Origin: Kluyvera sichuanensis
GTDB taxonomy: Bacteria > Pseudomonadota > Gammaproteobacteria > Enterobacterales > Enterobacteriaceae
Reading direction: 5' to 3'
DNA: 64,000 bases
Assembly (NCBI RefSeq): GCF_014218705.1
Contig: NZ_JABBJF010000006.1
Coordinates: forward strand, 186,001 to 250,000
Each line of letters opens with the position of its first letter. The first letter of the stretch is position 1. Under the pieces are notes generated by a model. The model was not told the origin of the DNA, ran no database searches, and saw nothing but the letters and a program-made list of their open reading frames with translations. Made by a program: the position numbers and the translations under genes. Below, piece after piece: positions 52,496-61,528 of the stretch.

Positions 52496-53656
52496 CCAGT
52501 CGGTAACCCGAAATTACCATCTATTTTCGGTCAACTTTTACACTGGCATGCTTCTCCTACGACACTTACCATTGTGTATATGCTGTCGATGCTACCCAGC
52601 TTTATTGGCAGCGTCTGGGGCGAGATACTATGTAAGAGAACGTCACCACTGCGGATCCTGATTTTTACCGAAATATCGGGTCTGTTTGCGCTTGTTTTTC
52701 CCATATATGGCTTGCTGCATCATCATGTACCGGCGTTGCTGGTCGTGCAGTGCATAGAGGCTCTGCTCAGCGGCTTAAGCTACCCGGCGCTGACGTTACT
52801 ATTCAAACGCGGATTGCGCCATGATGAACTCCCGGCTGCAACGGCCATGGAAACCATCATTTTTGCTTCACAGGTGTTGTTGGGGGCTGGCCTCGGTGTT
52901 TTGCTTTTTGGCCTGATTCCTCCGCTGTATCTGCTTGCCATTGATGCGCTAAGTTTTACGGCTTCTGCGATTCTGCTTATGATGTCTGCCGCTTTTTTTT
53001 GCGGCGAAGCACACCGGTCAACAGAGGCTACGCCGGTCAGACGGGAACCCCTCTGGCGTGTCATATCACCCTTGCAAAAAAGAAGTATTATGCTGTTACC
53101 CGCGCTTGCCGCGGTGGGGTCACCCGCAATGGCACTTTTACCTGCACTGGCACAAGAAATAAGGCCTGAAGATTCTGCCGGGCTGGCCTTGCCGCTACTT
53201 TTTGCTCGAAGTCTTGGTCAGCTCTGTGGGCCGCTGATGCTTGATGCCAGTAAATTGCAGCAGTATGCCGCTAATAATAGGTTGTTGTTGACCTGTCTGA
53301 GTTTATTTATTGGAAGCTATTTTTTATTACCACTCTCCGCCGGGTATCGATACATCGGACTGGTTCTTATCTTCGGTGCACATATGGCATCGAATATTGT
53401 ATTTGCTTTGGGTACGTTTGGTATTTTGAGGAACTTCCCACAAACCTAGGTGGCAAAAGCCAGTGCGATGTCATGGCGTGTGCAGGTACTGACCGCCACT
53501 GTTTTCACCGGTATAACCAGTGCAATGGCGCAATACTTTGGCGCATTTTACGCACTTTATTGTATGTCGCTGTTCAGTCTGGTAGCCGTCGGCGTTTTAC
53601 TCTGGTTGAACAGAACGAGAGCACTAAATAAAGCGAACCAACGCCTTCGAGAGTAG
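52496..53656 (+). pseudogene. Decayed major facilitator exporter (N-terminus missing, in-frame stop)
   Basis: The frame is open from 52496 and gives an MFS protein from about TM2 on (SPTTLTIVYMLSMLPSFIGS, then the TM2-TM3 loop and further segments). The start and TM1 are missing. At 53447-53449 a TAG interrupts the frame after LRNFPQT, and the same frame goes on directly with VAKASAMSWRVQVLTATVFT through two more membrane segments to 53656. The fused product would be a DHA3-type exporter of about 385 residues plus the lost N-terminus. As it stands it should be non-functional. Several TM segments remain well kept, so decay is recent. Confidence 0.7.
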
Positions 53657-53761
53657 AGGAAAGCCTGCTCCCCTGGTTAGCTTTTATCTCCCTGAGCATT
53701 CATGAGGTATGCCAAATCAGATGACGCACGCCTAAAAGCGATGAGGTTAGGTAACATCATA

Positions 53762-53796
53762 AACAAATCTGCCGACCATTGGTTGGCAGATTTGTT
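53762..53796. terminator. Strong 12-bp hairpin
   Basis: AACAAATCTGCC and GGCAGATTTGTT form a perfect 12-bp stem with an 11-base loop that is itself partly self-complementary. It lies between the MFS pseudogene and the converging orphan gene. The A/T bases at the stem ends give short T runs on both sides, so it may act as a bidirectional terminator. Confidence 0.6.
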
Positions 53797-53933
53797 ATCA
53801 CCAAAGGTCCGCACCTGGCACTCAGCGAGCGGATAAGATAGCTGAGCTTAAGGTCCGTTAAGAGCGAGAAACGGAAGTTCTCAATGGCTTCCGCTGTCCA
53901 TGGTTCATCTTAATTAGCGGGAGCGAGTCATGG

Positions 53934-54395
53934 TTAGTCTGCATAGCTTTTCAGAAAGTCTTCTTCAGAAAGAGCTAGGTCATTTTTTATTAAAAATTCC
54001 AATAAATTATACTGAGCCTCTATTCGGTGTTGGCGGAGCGCGCCCATTTTCTGATTAAGAAGTATGTTTTTTATCAACTCTCGAGTGACTACATGCCGAG
54101 GGTGCTTTTTTAAGTCAGCAATCCATTTTGGCATTTTATCATTAATTTCCTGCTGTCTTTTTTTTGGCAGCGAATCTATCCCGCCGCCAGCGCCTGGGAA
54201 CATTACTCTTTTAGAGTGTTCCAGTTCCTCAAATACGTTAGTTAATTTTGTTAATGCATTACCAAGTGCGATTTGAGAGAAAATACCAAAGACCATGTTT
54301 TCTGCCTCATGTGGAAACTGTTCGGTCAAGGAAGGAGCTGGTTCATAATATGCTAATTCTAGATTGGTATTGATATCAAAGAATATTCTTAGCAA
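53934..54395 (-). CDS. Unknown AT-rich orphan gene, start uncertain
   Basis: Up to 153 residues, ending SEEDFLKSYAD. No family is recognised. The protein looks soluble and mostly helical, with no signal peptide and a Gly-rich turn (FPGAGGGIDSL). The only start for the full length is a TTG at 54395 without a good ribosome site; the frame stays open 12 codons further up to a TGA, and the first ATG is at about residue 34. So it may be a 5'-truncated gene. Low GC and the pseudogene next door suggest recent arrival. Confidence 0.45.
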   Translation of the reverse strand: MLRIFFDINTNLELAYYEPAPSLTEQFPHEAENMVFGIFSQIALGNALTKLTNVFEELEHSKRVMFPGAGGGIDSLPKKRQQEINDKMPKWIADLKKHPRHVVTRELIKNILLNQKMGALRQHRIEAQYNLLEFLIKNDLALSEEDFLKSYAD

Positions 54396-54567
54396 GGCAA
54401 ACGAGCATAATTGAGATCTTGTTAAATCACATCATTCAATTATAGAGCATAGGACGAATGTATCGACCTCGCTGCTTAATGCTGTGCAGGCTTATCAAGG
54501 TCCGCTTCTGGCACGAAGCAAATCCTATGTGAGCGGGGGTTCGTCCGCCGAGGGCAAAAAACAGCCG

Positions 54568-55509
54568 TCATTTTTCGGGAAAAGGTGAGTTGTGGATCAG
54601 GAAATGCTCAATCGAGCCAATTAAACCGGGAGCTAAGGTGCTCGTTGGTTCAGCGTATGAAGCGATATTCACCTTGCGATCGTCCGAAATCACCGCTTTC
54701 AACACATGGTTCATATTGGGCAATATCACCAGGGACGCTTGAGGATTCGCGGCCTTAAGCAACCTTGCATCCGCTTCTTCCACCTGGAGATCGCGTTGCC
54801 CTTGTAGCACTAACACGGGTTTGGAAATACTCGAAATGAGATGACCCGGATTATATGAAAACGCATTGATCAAAAACCCCTGAACCGCAGGATTAAAGAG
54901 ACTTTGCAATGCTGGATGCATATTCGTTATATCGACTCGCTGCCGATGCTCCAGAGCATCAATTATCGGCAGTGCCTGCTTTAATAACATTTCATTTTCG
55001 GGATTAGCGCTAAGTTGCTGCCTCAACACTTCGCCCATGGGTCTCCCGGGCGTTGCGATAAGAACCACGCCGCACACATCCTCTTCTTGAGCCGCGGCAA
55101 GTGCGACTATGCCTCCTTCGCTGTGTCCTAAAACCCAAATGTAGGGAGTGTGGATATGGTGTCTCAGCACGTTTACCCAGGCATGAACGTCGTCAACATA
55201 GTCAGCAATCGTCACCGCATTGGCATCCTCTACGGCCATTGCGCTAGCGAACATTCCACGTTTGTCGATACGAAGCGTTGCAAAGCCTTTTGCAGCCAGG
55301 CCTTCAGCCAGAAGTCGGTAAGGCGATGCATTTACACCAAGCGGGTTGTTTCCATCCCGATCTGTCGGCCCGGAGCCAGGAACGATAAGCACAGCGGCAT
55401 TTGGTTTTGAATTTGGGGTGAGTAACGTACCTTTTAAAGGGCCTTTTGGCCCTGCGGCATCCAGGACCGTTTCGGAAAATGCCGCCTGACTCCCATCACT
55501 TACCCCCAT
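54568..55509 (-). CDS. Alpha/beta hydrolase
   Basis: A 313-residue hydrolase of the serine aminopeptidase-like/YqhD-esterase group (DUF-type S9-like). The nucleophile is S130 in GHSEGG, the acid is Asp in LQGQRDLQV and the base is His in LPNMNHVLK. PGSGPTDRDGNNPLG holds the oxyanion region. I take the ATG at 55509, with GGGAG at good spacing; this overlaps the end of the peroxidase gene by 14 bases, which indicates an operon. No signal peptide is seen. The substrate is unknown. Confidence 0.83.
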   Translation of the reverse strand: MGVSDGSQAAFSETVLDAAGPKGPLKGTLLTPNSKPNAAVLIVPGSGPTDRDGNNPLGVNASPYRLLAEGLAAKGFATLRIDKRGMFASAMAVEDANAVTIADYVDDVHAWVNVLRHHIHTPYIWVLGHSEGGIVALAAAQEEDVCGVVLIATPGRPMGEVLRQQLSANPENEMLLKQALPIIDALEHRQRVDITNMHPALQSLFNPAVQGFLINAFSYNPGHLISSISKPVLVLQGQRDLQVEEADARLLKAANPQASLVILPNMNHVLKAVISDDRKVNIASYAEPTSTLAPGLIGSIEHFLIHNSPFPEK

Positions 55510-55990
55510 TAACTCCCAGCGCTGCAACAATCGCCGCCTCCATTTTCTCCGGCGTTGTAAATGGCGCAAAACGCTTAAGCGGCGTACCGTCGCGTCCGAT
55601 CAGAAACTTAGTAAAGTTCCATTTGATTCGTCCACCCAGCACACCGGGTAATTCGTCTTTCAGATAATGAAACACCGGGTGCGTCGCACTGCCGTTGACC
55701 TCGATTTTCTCGAACATTGGGAAGCTCACGCCATAGTTGATGTGGCAGGTCTGCGCGATATCGTCGGCGCTGCCGGGTTCCTGCTTGCCAAACTGGTTGC
55801 AGGGGAAGCCCAGTATCACCAGACCCTGCGTGGCGTACTTTTTGTAGAGCGCTTCAAGGCCAGCGTATTGCGGCGTGAAGCCACAATGGCTGGCAGTGTT
55901 CACTACCACAACCACGTTGCCTGCATAGTCGTCCATGGTGATAGGTTGCCCTTGCAGGCTGGTGGCGGAAAGTTGATAAAAGGACGTCAT
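55496..55990 (-). CDS. Glutathione peroxidase-family thiol peroxidase (BtuE-like)
   Basis: A 164-residue peroxidase. The catalytic cysteine is C36 in NTASHCGFTPQ, with the partner Gln in FPCNQFGKQEPG and the Trp-Asn pair in IKWNFTKFL. The size and the second cysteine (CHINYG) point to the non-selenium bacterial type that uses thioredoxin. E. coli BtuE is similar in size, but here the linked gene is a hydrolase, not btuCD. It should reduce organic or lipid hydroperoxides. Confidence 0.85.
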   Translation of the reverse strand: MTSFYQLSATSLQGQPITMDDYAGNVVVVVNTASHCGFTPQYAGLEALYKKYATQGLVILGFPCNQFGKQEPGSADDIAQTCHINYGVSFPMFEKIEVNGSATHPVFHYLKDELPGVLGGRIKWNFTKFLIGRDGTPLKRFAPFTTPEKMEAAIVAALGVNGGK

Positions 55991-56070
55991 GACGGGATCC
56001 TTAGCGCTGAGCGAGTGGAGGGCGGGTCGTCAAAGGCCCAACGTATAAAGCGTTGAGCCTTGATGATTAT

Positions 56071-57483
56071 TTAACGTACCACGCTGACATTTTCCAGTTT
56101 TACCGGGCTTTCCGGCTGGTCGCCTACTTGTTGAGTCAAGGGAACGAACAGGTTGAGGTCCTGCAGCCAGGCGAGCTTTTCAGCGCTGCTCTTTTGATTG
56201 TCTCTGGAGGAATGACACGCGACGAGCAGATATTTACCGCTAAATTCAGGGGCAATGCTGTTCGCCTCTCCCCCCGTCGTGACGTCACAGCGCAATGTTG
56301 AGGCCGTGACTTTCTTATCGGCATCAATATCATCCCATTGCGCCTGGTAATGTTGACCCGCCGCTAACGGGAAGCGCAGATCCGTTTGCAGCGAGTTAAG
56401 CACTGAGGCGCCGGTGCTGATAGACATAGTAAATTTCAGCTGCAGCTGATTGGCCAACGTTAAGCGTTGCACCGTCCAGATACCATAATCCTCAAGCTTG
56501 CGGAGATATCCATCCGGCTGTGCATCCAGCTGGACCTTAATCTTGCCGAGGTCGCTGCTCTGGGTATAGCGAATCTGTTTAAAGCGCGGCAGCGCCCAGG
56601 GCTTAATCAACGACTGTACCTGGTGCTCAATATTTGCCGACAGGGGATATTTGTTCAGCCACTGCGGATTATTATTGCTCAGATCCGGCATGGTCGGCCC
56701 CATCAATGTGGACGGCTTCTTGTTTGCGGCGGGAACAAAGCGCCCTTCGGCGGTGAAGGTTTTTCCTGCGGGGAGTTGGCAAAGCTGCTCGAAGCGCTGC
56801 GTCATTTTGGCATCGATAGGGAAGCTGCTTTTACGGCGAAGGATATCCGCAGTAATAAGCGAGTCGGTGACGCGACCTTCGCTGTCGAAATTCATGGCAG
56901 CAGCAGCAGCGCCCTGATGGGTTTCGCAGTTATAGAGGTAGCGCTCAACTTTTAACACCAGCGGCGCATCATAAGGCGGCTCCCAGGTAATATCGGCAAA
57001 GTCATAGCCCATGTTTACCGATAAAATATCGTCGGTGCGCTTAATGCTATTCACATCAACAAGTGCAGTCATACCGCTCTCTGACGTCGCGGATAATTTT
57101 TCCCATCGCGCTGCTTTTACCGGTAGCTGGCAAACCGTGCGAATATCTTCAGCCTTCATCTGTGGGGCGTCCTGCGCTGGCGCATAATGAAGATAGCTAT
57201 TGCCGTAGAAGCGCGCCTTGGTTAACCCTTCTTTATTCAGTAGATCCTTATAAAGAAGCTGTGACTTACCCTGTTTGCAGTCAACGGAGCGCCATTGCTG
57301 GGCGGTGTTACCATTATCGAAGGTTAACGACACCATAAAATTCACCCGATCGTTAATTCTGGTGATGGACAGGGGATTGGTGCTGCTGCTGACCAGTACG
57401 GGATTATCAGCGGCCTGAACGTAAGAAAAGGGGGTAAGCACCAGAAAGGCAAGAGGGTGAATAAAGGGGCGTACGCGAGACAT
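56071..57483 (-). CDS. Unknown large exported protein
   Basis: A 470-residue protein with a signal peptide (cleavage about residue 24, SYVQA). I recognise no domain. Six or more cysteines are spread along the mature part (VDCKQG, TVCQLP, YNCETH, QLCQLP, LRCDVT, VACHSS), which fits disulfide-bonded periplasmic domains, and two similar halves of beta-rich sequence are possible. No membrane segment or lipobox follows the signal. It stands alone between a peroxidase/hydrolase pair and a regulator; nothing shows its role. Confidence 0.65.
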   Translation of the reverse strand: MSRVRPFIHPLAFLVLTPFSYVQAADNPVLVSSSTNPLSITRINDRVNFMVSLTFDNGNTAQQWRSVDCKQGKSQLLYKDLLNKEGLTKARFYGNSYLHYAPAQDAPQMKAEDIRTVCQLPVKAARWEKLSATSESGMTALVDVNSIKRTDDILSVNMGYDFADITWEPPYDAPLVLKVERYLYNCETHQGAAAAAMNFDSEGRVTDSLITADILRRKSSFPIDAKMTQRFEQLCQLPAGKTFTAEGRFVPAANKKPSTLMGPTMPDLSNNNPQWLNKYPLSANIEHQVQSLIKPWALPRFKQIRYTQSSDLGKIKVQLDAQPDGYLRKLEDYGIWTVQRLTLANQLQLKFTMSISTGASVLNSLQTDLRFPLAAGQHYQAQWDDIDADKKVTASTLRCDVTTGGEANSIAPEFSGKYLLVACHSSRDNQKSSAEKLAWLQDLNLFVPLTQQVGDQPESPVKLENVSVVR

Positions 57484-57836
57484 ACATGTTCCTTCACATA
57501 TTAATTAAGAAATAAATATATCGGCATCAAAGGAAAAATGATGAGTTCGATTGGGTCGTTACCTTAGAGAAAAACAGCTATCAGGTAAATCGTAAGAGTC
57601 GGTATTTAAATTAACCGAAGCACTCACGGGAACATCCCTGACTCGCCGCGTGCCAGGCTGACAGTGTTGATTATCTGACACGACGTCACATAAGAGCAGC
57701 GCTCAATGGCCTCGCAAAAATGGGGAGAACGCAATGATCACATTATGCAAAACCTGCGACACATCCTATAAAACGAGCGGTTCCCATCCAGCGCCGCTCG
57801 GCGGATAAGTCTGTCTCCTGCCTGAAATAGCGGTGA
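57484..57836. other. Intergenic region, no gene seen
   Basis: About 350 bases between the unknown exported protein and the AraC-type gene, both on the minus strand. It must hold the promoter of the former. I see no gene, no strong hairpin and no recognisable operator. Confidence 0.4.
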
Positions 57837-58700
57837 CTACCGCTCAGGCGATTCAGCATCGCCAGCATAGCGCTTGCGGTACTGCAAAGGTGACTGGCCC
57901 AACATTTTTTTAAAACAGGTAATGAAGTAGGTCATTTCGGTGAAGCCTACCTGCTGGGCTATCTCCGTCACGCTGAGCGACGAATAGCGCAATAAATCGC
58001 AGCTTTTTTTAATCCGTCTGGTCAGGATGTACTCCTGAATACCGCCGCCGGTTTGCTGACGGAAAATGCGGGAGGTGTAGCTGCGGGAAAAGCCGATATC
58101 TGCGGCCAGCTCCTCCAGCGAAAATTTGTGCTGATAGTGTTCTTCCACCCACTGCATGATGCGCGCGGCCACGGTCTGCTGCTGGTGGACGTCGCTTTGC
58201 GGCTGGGTTGGAAGAAAATCCAGCAGCTGCATGACCAGAAAGGCGACATCGCTGGCGGAGCGGTGCCCCTGTTTTTCCTGCGACTCGAAGCGGTCGAGGA
58301 GATAGGCAATATGGCTCGCATGCTCGCTGAGATCGTGGATCTGCGCGGGCGCATGGGTGCTGGAGAGCGCGGCAAACTGCGTCTGGTGGCGGGGGAACAT
58401 CTGCAGGGCGCTGAACACGGCATTGTGTTCAATGTGCATGGCGGTGCGAAAAGTGGGGTTGTTGTGCGCAGCCTCCACCTGAACCTTATGCAGGCGAAAC
58501 GGTGGAAAGATAAAAAATCGCCCTGGCCTTGCCGTGTAGTGCTGTTTGTCCACCACGACAATGCCATACCCTTCGGAAATATATAAAAACTCCACGCACT
58601 GATGCCAGTGGTAGTAGTGGGCGCTTGCTTGTTTTGGTCGCTGAAAGGAGACCACATCATTGCCCAGTGCGATACGTTCGAGTCGTTGCGGATCGTTCAT
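57837..58700 (-). CDS. AraC-family regulator of the GH88/transport genes
   Basis: A 287-residue regulator: an N-terminal cupin (ASAHYYHWHQCVEFLYISEGYGIVVVD, PGRFFIFPPFRLHKVQ) and a C-terminal AraC domain (FSLEELAADIGFSRSYTSRIFRQQTG; VTEIAQQVGFTEMTYFITCFKK). It diverges from the symporter-GH88 pair and is most likely its activator. The cupin should bind the imported unsaturated disaccharide or its product. Confidence 0.85.
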   Translation of the reverse strand: MNDPQRLERIALGNDVVSFQRPKQASAHYYHWHQCVEFLYISEGYGIVVVDKQHYTARPGRFFIFPPFRLHKVQVEAAHNNPTFRTAMHIEHNAVFSALQMFPRHQTQFAALSSTHAPAQIHDLSEHASHIAYLLDRFESQEKQGHRSASDVAFLVMQLLDFLPTQPQSDVHQQQTVAARIMQWVEEHYQHKFSLEELAADIGFSRSYTSRIFRQQTGGGIQEYILTRRIKKSCDLLRYSSLSVTEIAQQVGFTEMTYFITCFKKMLGQSPLQYRKRYAGDAESPER

Positions 58701-58798
58701 TGTTCACCATGACAACAGAATTAAGCTTTACTGCTACGATTTGCAAATATTGCTGAATATCTGCCCATGAATCTAATCAAACTTAAAAATCGAAATCA

Positions 58799-58820
58799 TT
58801 ATGTGAACAGGCTCACGCTG
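58799..58820. promoter_or_regulatory. CRP-like site between the AraC gene and the symporter
   Basis: TGTGA-ACAGGC-TCACG at 58802-58817 matches the cAMP-CRP consensus with one mismatch and correct 6-base spacing. It stands in the middle of the 285-base divergent control region, as expected for a sugar-uptake operon under catabolite control. Confidence 0.6.
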
Positions 58821-58985
58821 TTGCCGTCAATAAATTGGCTACTCTCCGCTCGTCAGCATCCGGATTCTGTCATCAGATTTACCCTATAAACTCTCTTTAA
58901 AACGGTAGGACATTATGATTACCTCAGAATCTCTTATGTTTGTTAATGATAGCGATGAATATCAAAATTACGCTGGAGCCGTATC

Positions 58986-60263
58986 ATGAATGCGATTTCA
59001 CCGACGCGCTTAGCGCAGTGCAAAATGAGCGGTTTTATCTTTCTCTACTTCTTCACCTGGTCATCCAGTTTTGGCTTATATGCGCTGTGGCTCAGCCAAA
59101 AGGTTGGGTTGGATAGCGTGACCATTGGTAGTGTATTTGCGATTAATGGTGTATTTGCCGTGGTCATGAAACCGGTATATGGCTATATCATGGATAAAAT
59201 AGGCATGAGCAAGTGGCTACTCTATTTTGTCTGCGCTACTTCAGCATTGATGGCGCCGTTTTTTGTCTTTATTTACCAGCCGTTGCTGCTGAGCTATACG
59301 CTGGTGGGCATTATTATTGGTGCCTTCTATTTAAGCCTGGGCTGGTATGCGGGGGTGGCTGCCGCTGAATCCTATGCGGACCGTTTTAGTCGTCTCTACG
59401 GTCTGGAATTTGGCCGTATCCGCATGTGGGGTTCGCTTGGTTGGGCGCTGGCGGCCTCGATGTCTGGGGTGCTGTTTAACTATACCCCGGCGGCCAACTT
59501 TATCCTTAGCAGCAGTACCTCGCTGTTGATGCTGGCGGTATTGCTGAGCCTGAAGATCGGTGACGAGCAGTTGCGTAACAATGCGGTTATCTCGGAAAAC
59601 AAAATTGTATTTGCTGACGTTATCGCGCTGATGCAAAACCGCAAGTTCTGGATGTTCAGCCTCTACGTTGCGGGCGTTGCGTGGATGATGTTTGTGGCTG
59701 AGCAGCAGTTTCCACGCTATTTCGTCTCCTTCTTTGCCACTAAAGAACAAGGTAACGCCTGGTATGGCTACCTGGGCACGCTGCAGGCGGGCATTGAATT
59801 TCTGATGATGATGTTTATTCCGGCGCTGGTGAACTATTACGGTGCAAAGAAAGGCCTATTGCTGTGCGGCGGTGTTGTCGGGGTTCGTTTGATCCTCTCG
59901 GGATTAACGGTCGACCCGCTGATGATTTCCATTATTAAACCTTTCTACGGTGTGGAAATTGCGCTGCTGTTAATTTCCGTCTTTAAATACATTGCTGAAC
60001 ATTTCCATAAGCGCGTCAACGCGACGATGTATTTATTAGGTTATCAGGCAATGGTTTATGTCGGTTCCGTGGTCGTCGCGCCACCGGCGGGATATTTATA
60101 CGATAAAATTGGCTTTTCGCACACGTTCTTAATGATGGGATGCTGCGCGTTATTATTTACCCTCATCTCCTCTTTCACCTTATCCAGCAGCCGTGCCGGA
60201 AAAAAAGCATCTACCGTGCGTACTGATGTACTGCATCCTCAAACGGTTAAACCCTCGAAATAG
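58986..60263 (+). CDS. Oligosaccharide:H+ symporter, LacY family
   Basis: A 425-residue 12-TM transporter of the LacY/RafB/MelY family: FFTWSSSFGLYALWLSQKVGL at TM1, GYIMDKIGMSKWLL in the 2-3 loop, and GRIRMWGSLGWALAAS matching the helix 5 region that carries the sugar-binding Arg in LacY. It is 17 bp ahead of the GH88 gene. Together they suggest uptake of an unsaturated uronic-acid disaccharide, for which LacY-family carriers are not the textbook choice. Confidence 0.87.
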   Translation: MNAISPTRLAQCKMSGFIFLYFFTWSSSFGLYALWLSQKVGLDSVTIGSVFAINGVFAVVMKPVYGYIMDKIGMSKWLLYFVCATSALMAPFFVFIYQPLLLSYTLVGIIIGAFYLSLGWYAGVAAAESYADRFSRLYGLEFGRIRMWGSLGWALAASMSGVLFNYTPAANFILSSSTSLLMLAVLLSLKIGDEQLRNNAVISENKIVFADVIALMQNRKFWMFSLYVAGVAWMMFVAEQQFPRYFVSFFATKEQGNAWYGYLGTLQAGIEFLMMMFIPALVNYYGAKKGLLLCGGVVGVRLILSGLTVDPLMISIIKPFYGVEIALLLISVFKYIAEHFHKRVNATMYLLGYQAMVYVGSVVVAPPAGYLYDKIGFSHTFLMMGCCALLFTLISSFTLSSSRAGKKASTVRTDVLHPQTVKPSK

Positions 60264-60280
60264 TAATAACAGGATAAAAT

Positions 60281-61483
60281 ATGACTGGTAATAAAACGGC
60301 GCATGTCGTTACCGAACCCCTGCGCCCGTTAAACGGCTCGCCTGTCGATCGTCAGGCATTAAAAACCACTATCGACAAGGCGCTGCAGCCTATTACATCG
60401 CGCATTGACCGAACGTTGTTTGCGCTGGGCGATAAATTCCCGAATGAGGCGTGTGAGGGCGGGAAATGGCAGCCAGCGGAAAACAATCAGTGGACTAACA
60501 GTTTCTGGACCGGTCAACTCTGGCTGCTCTGGGAGATGACCGGTAATCACAAATATCGTCAGGCCGCCGAACGGTTCATTATCTCTTTTGCCGACAGGCT
60601 GGCCCGGCAGGTGGAGACTCAGACCCATGACCTCGGCTTTCTCTACACGTTGTCCTGCGTCAATGCCTGGCGGCTGACGGGGAACACCCGAGCACGGGAT
60701 ATTGCGCTGCACGCCGCAGAGATGATGATGCAGCGCTACAGCCCAACGGCAGGGATTATCCAGGCGTGGGGTGACCTGACGGACCCGGAACAGCAGGGAA
60801 GGATGATTATCGACTGCAATATGAACCTGCCGCTGCTTTACTGGGCCAGTGAACAGACCGGGAATCTGGCGTTTGCGCAGGCCGCGTTATCCCATGCTAC
60901 CCAGGCGGCAAACTATATTGTCCGGCCCGATGCTTCCACCTATCACACGTACTATATGGATGTGACGAACGGTGAGGCGCGTTACGGTAATACGCATCAG
61001 GGACACAGCGACAGTTCCTGCTGGGCGCGCGGTCAGGCGTGGGGGATTTATGGATTTATGCTCAGTTACCACTATACCGGCAATGCCGATTTTGTCAGCC
61101 TGACCCGTAGCCTGAGCCACTACTTCATCAACCGTTTGCCGGAGGACGGGGTCTGCCACTGGGATCTCGCCTTAGCCAACACGGATGCGGTACGCGACAG
61201 TTCGGCAGCGGCTATTGCCGCCTGTGGCCTGCTGGAGCTGGCGAAAGCGCTGCCGGCGACCGATACGGATCGAATGCAGTATGAAGAGGTGGCCCTGCGT
61301 ATTGTGGCGTCGTTGACCGAACGCTATCTCTCCCGCGATGCCTCGGCATGCGAGGGACTGCTGATGCACTCGGTCTACCACATGCCAGCCGGAAAAGGGG
61401 TTGATGAATGCTGCTCCTGGGGGGACTACTTCTATCTTGAAGCGCTGATTCGCGTGCGCCAGTGCTGGAAGCCGTACTGGTAA
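60281..61483 (+). CDS. Glycoside hydrolase family 88, unsaturated glucuronyl hydrolase
   Basis: A 400-residue (alpha/alpha)6-barrel enzyme. The two essential aspartates line up as D117 (THDLGFL) and D178 (IIDCNMNLP), and GHSDSSCWARGQAWGIYGF is the family's core motif. It hydrates and splits the 4,5-unsaturated uronic acid from disaccharides released by polysaccharide lyases (hyaluronan, chondroitin, heparin, gellan or xanthan type). No signal peptide, so it is cytoplasmic and acts after uptake by the linked symporter. No lyase gene is nearby. Confidence 0.9.
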   Translation: MTGNKTAHVVTEPLRPLNGSPVDRQALKTTIDKALQPITSRIDRTLFALGDKFPNEACEGGKWQPAENNQWTNSFWTGQLWLLWEMTGNHKYRQAAERFIISFADRLARQVETQTHDLGFLYTLSCVNAWRLTGNTRARDIALHAAEMMMQRYSPTAGIIQAWGDLTDPEQQGRMIIDCNMNLPLLYWASEQTGNLAFAQAALSHATQAANYIVRPDASTYHTYYMDVTNGEARYGNTHQGHSDSSCWARGQAWGIYGFMLSYHYTGNADFVSLTRSLSHYFINRLPEDGVCHWDLALANTDAVRDSSAAAIAACGLLELAKALPATDTDRMQYEEVALRIVASLTERYLSRDASACEGLLMHSVYHMPAGKGVDECCSWGDYFYLEALIRVRQCWKPYW

Positions 61484-61489
61484 GTCGGT

Positions 61490-61516
61490 GCGGGGCAACG
61501 GCCAAGGTTGCCCCGC
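61490..61516 (+). terminator. Terminator-like hairpin after the GH88 gene
   Basis: GCGGGGCAAC and GTTGCCCCGC form a perfect 10-bp stem with a 7-base loop, 6 bases after the stop. Only a weak T stretch (GTCTT) follows, so termination may be partial; the gene beyond is on the other strand. Confidence 0.65.
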
Positions 61517-61528
61517 GTCTTGGGAGAA

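Noticed and set aside
53450-53656. Separate 68-codon membrane protein
   Set aside because: It continues the frame of the preceding transporter directly after a TAG, so it is the C-terminal part of the same pseudogene.
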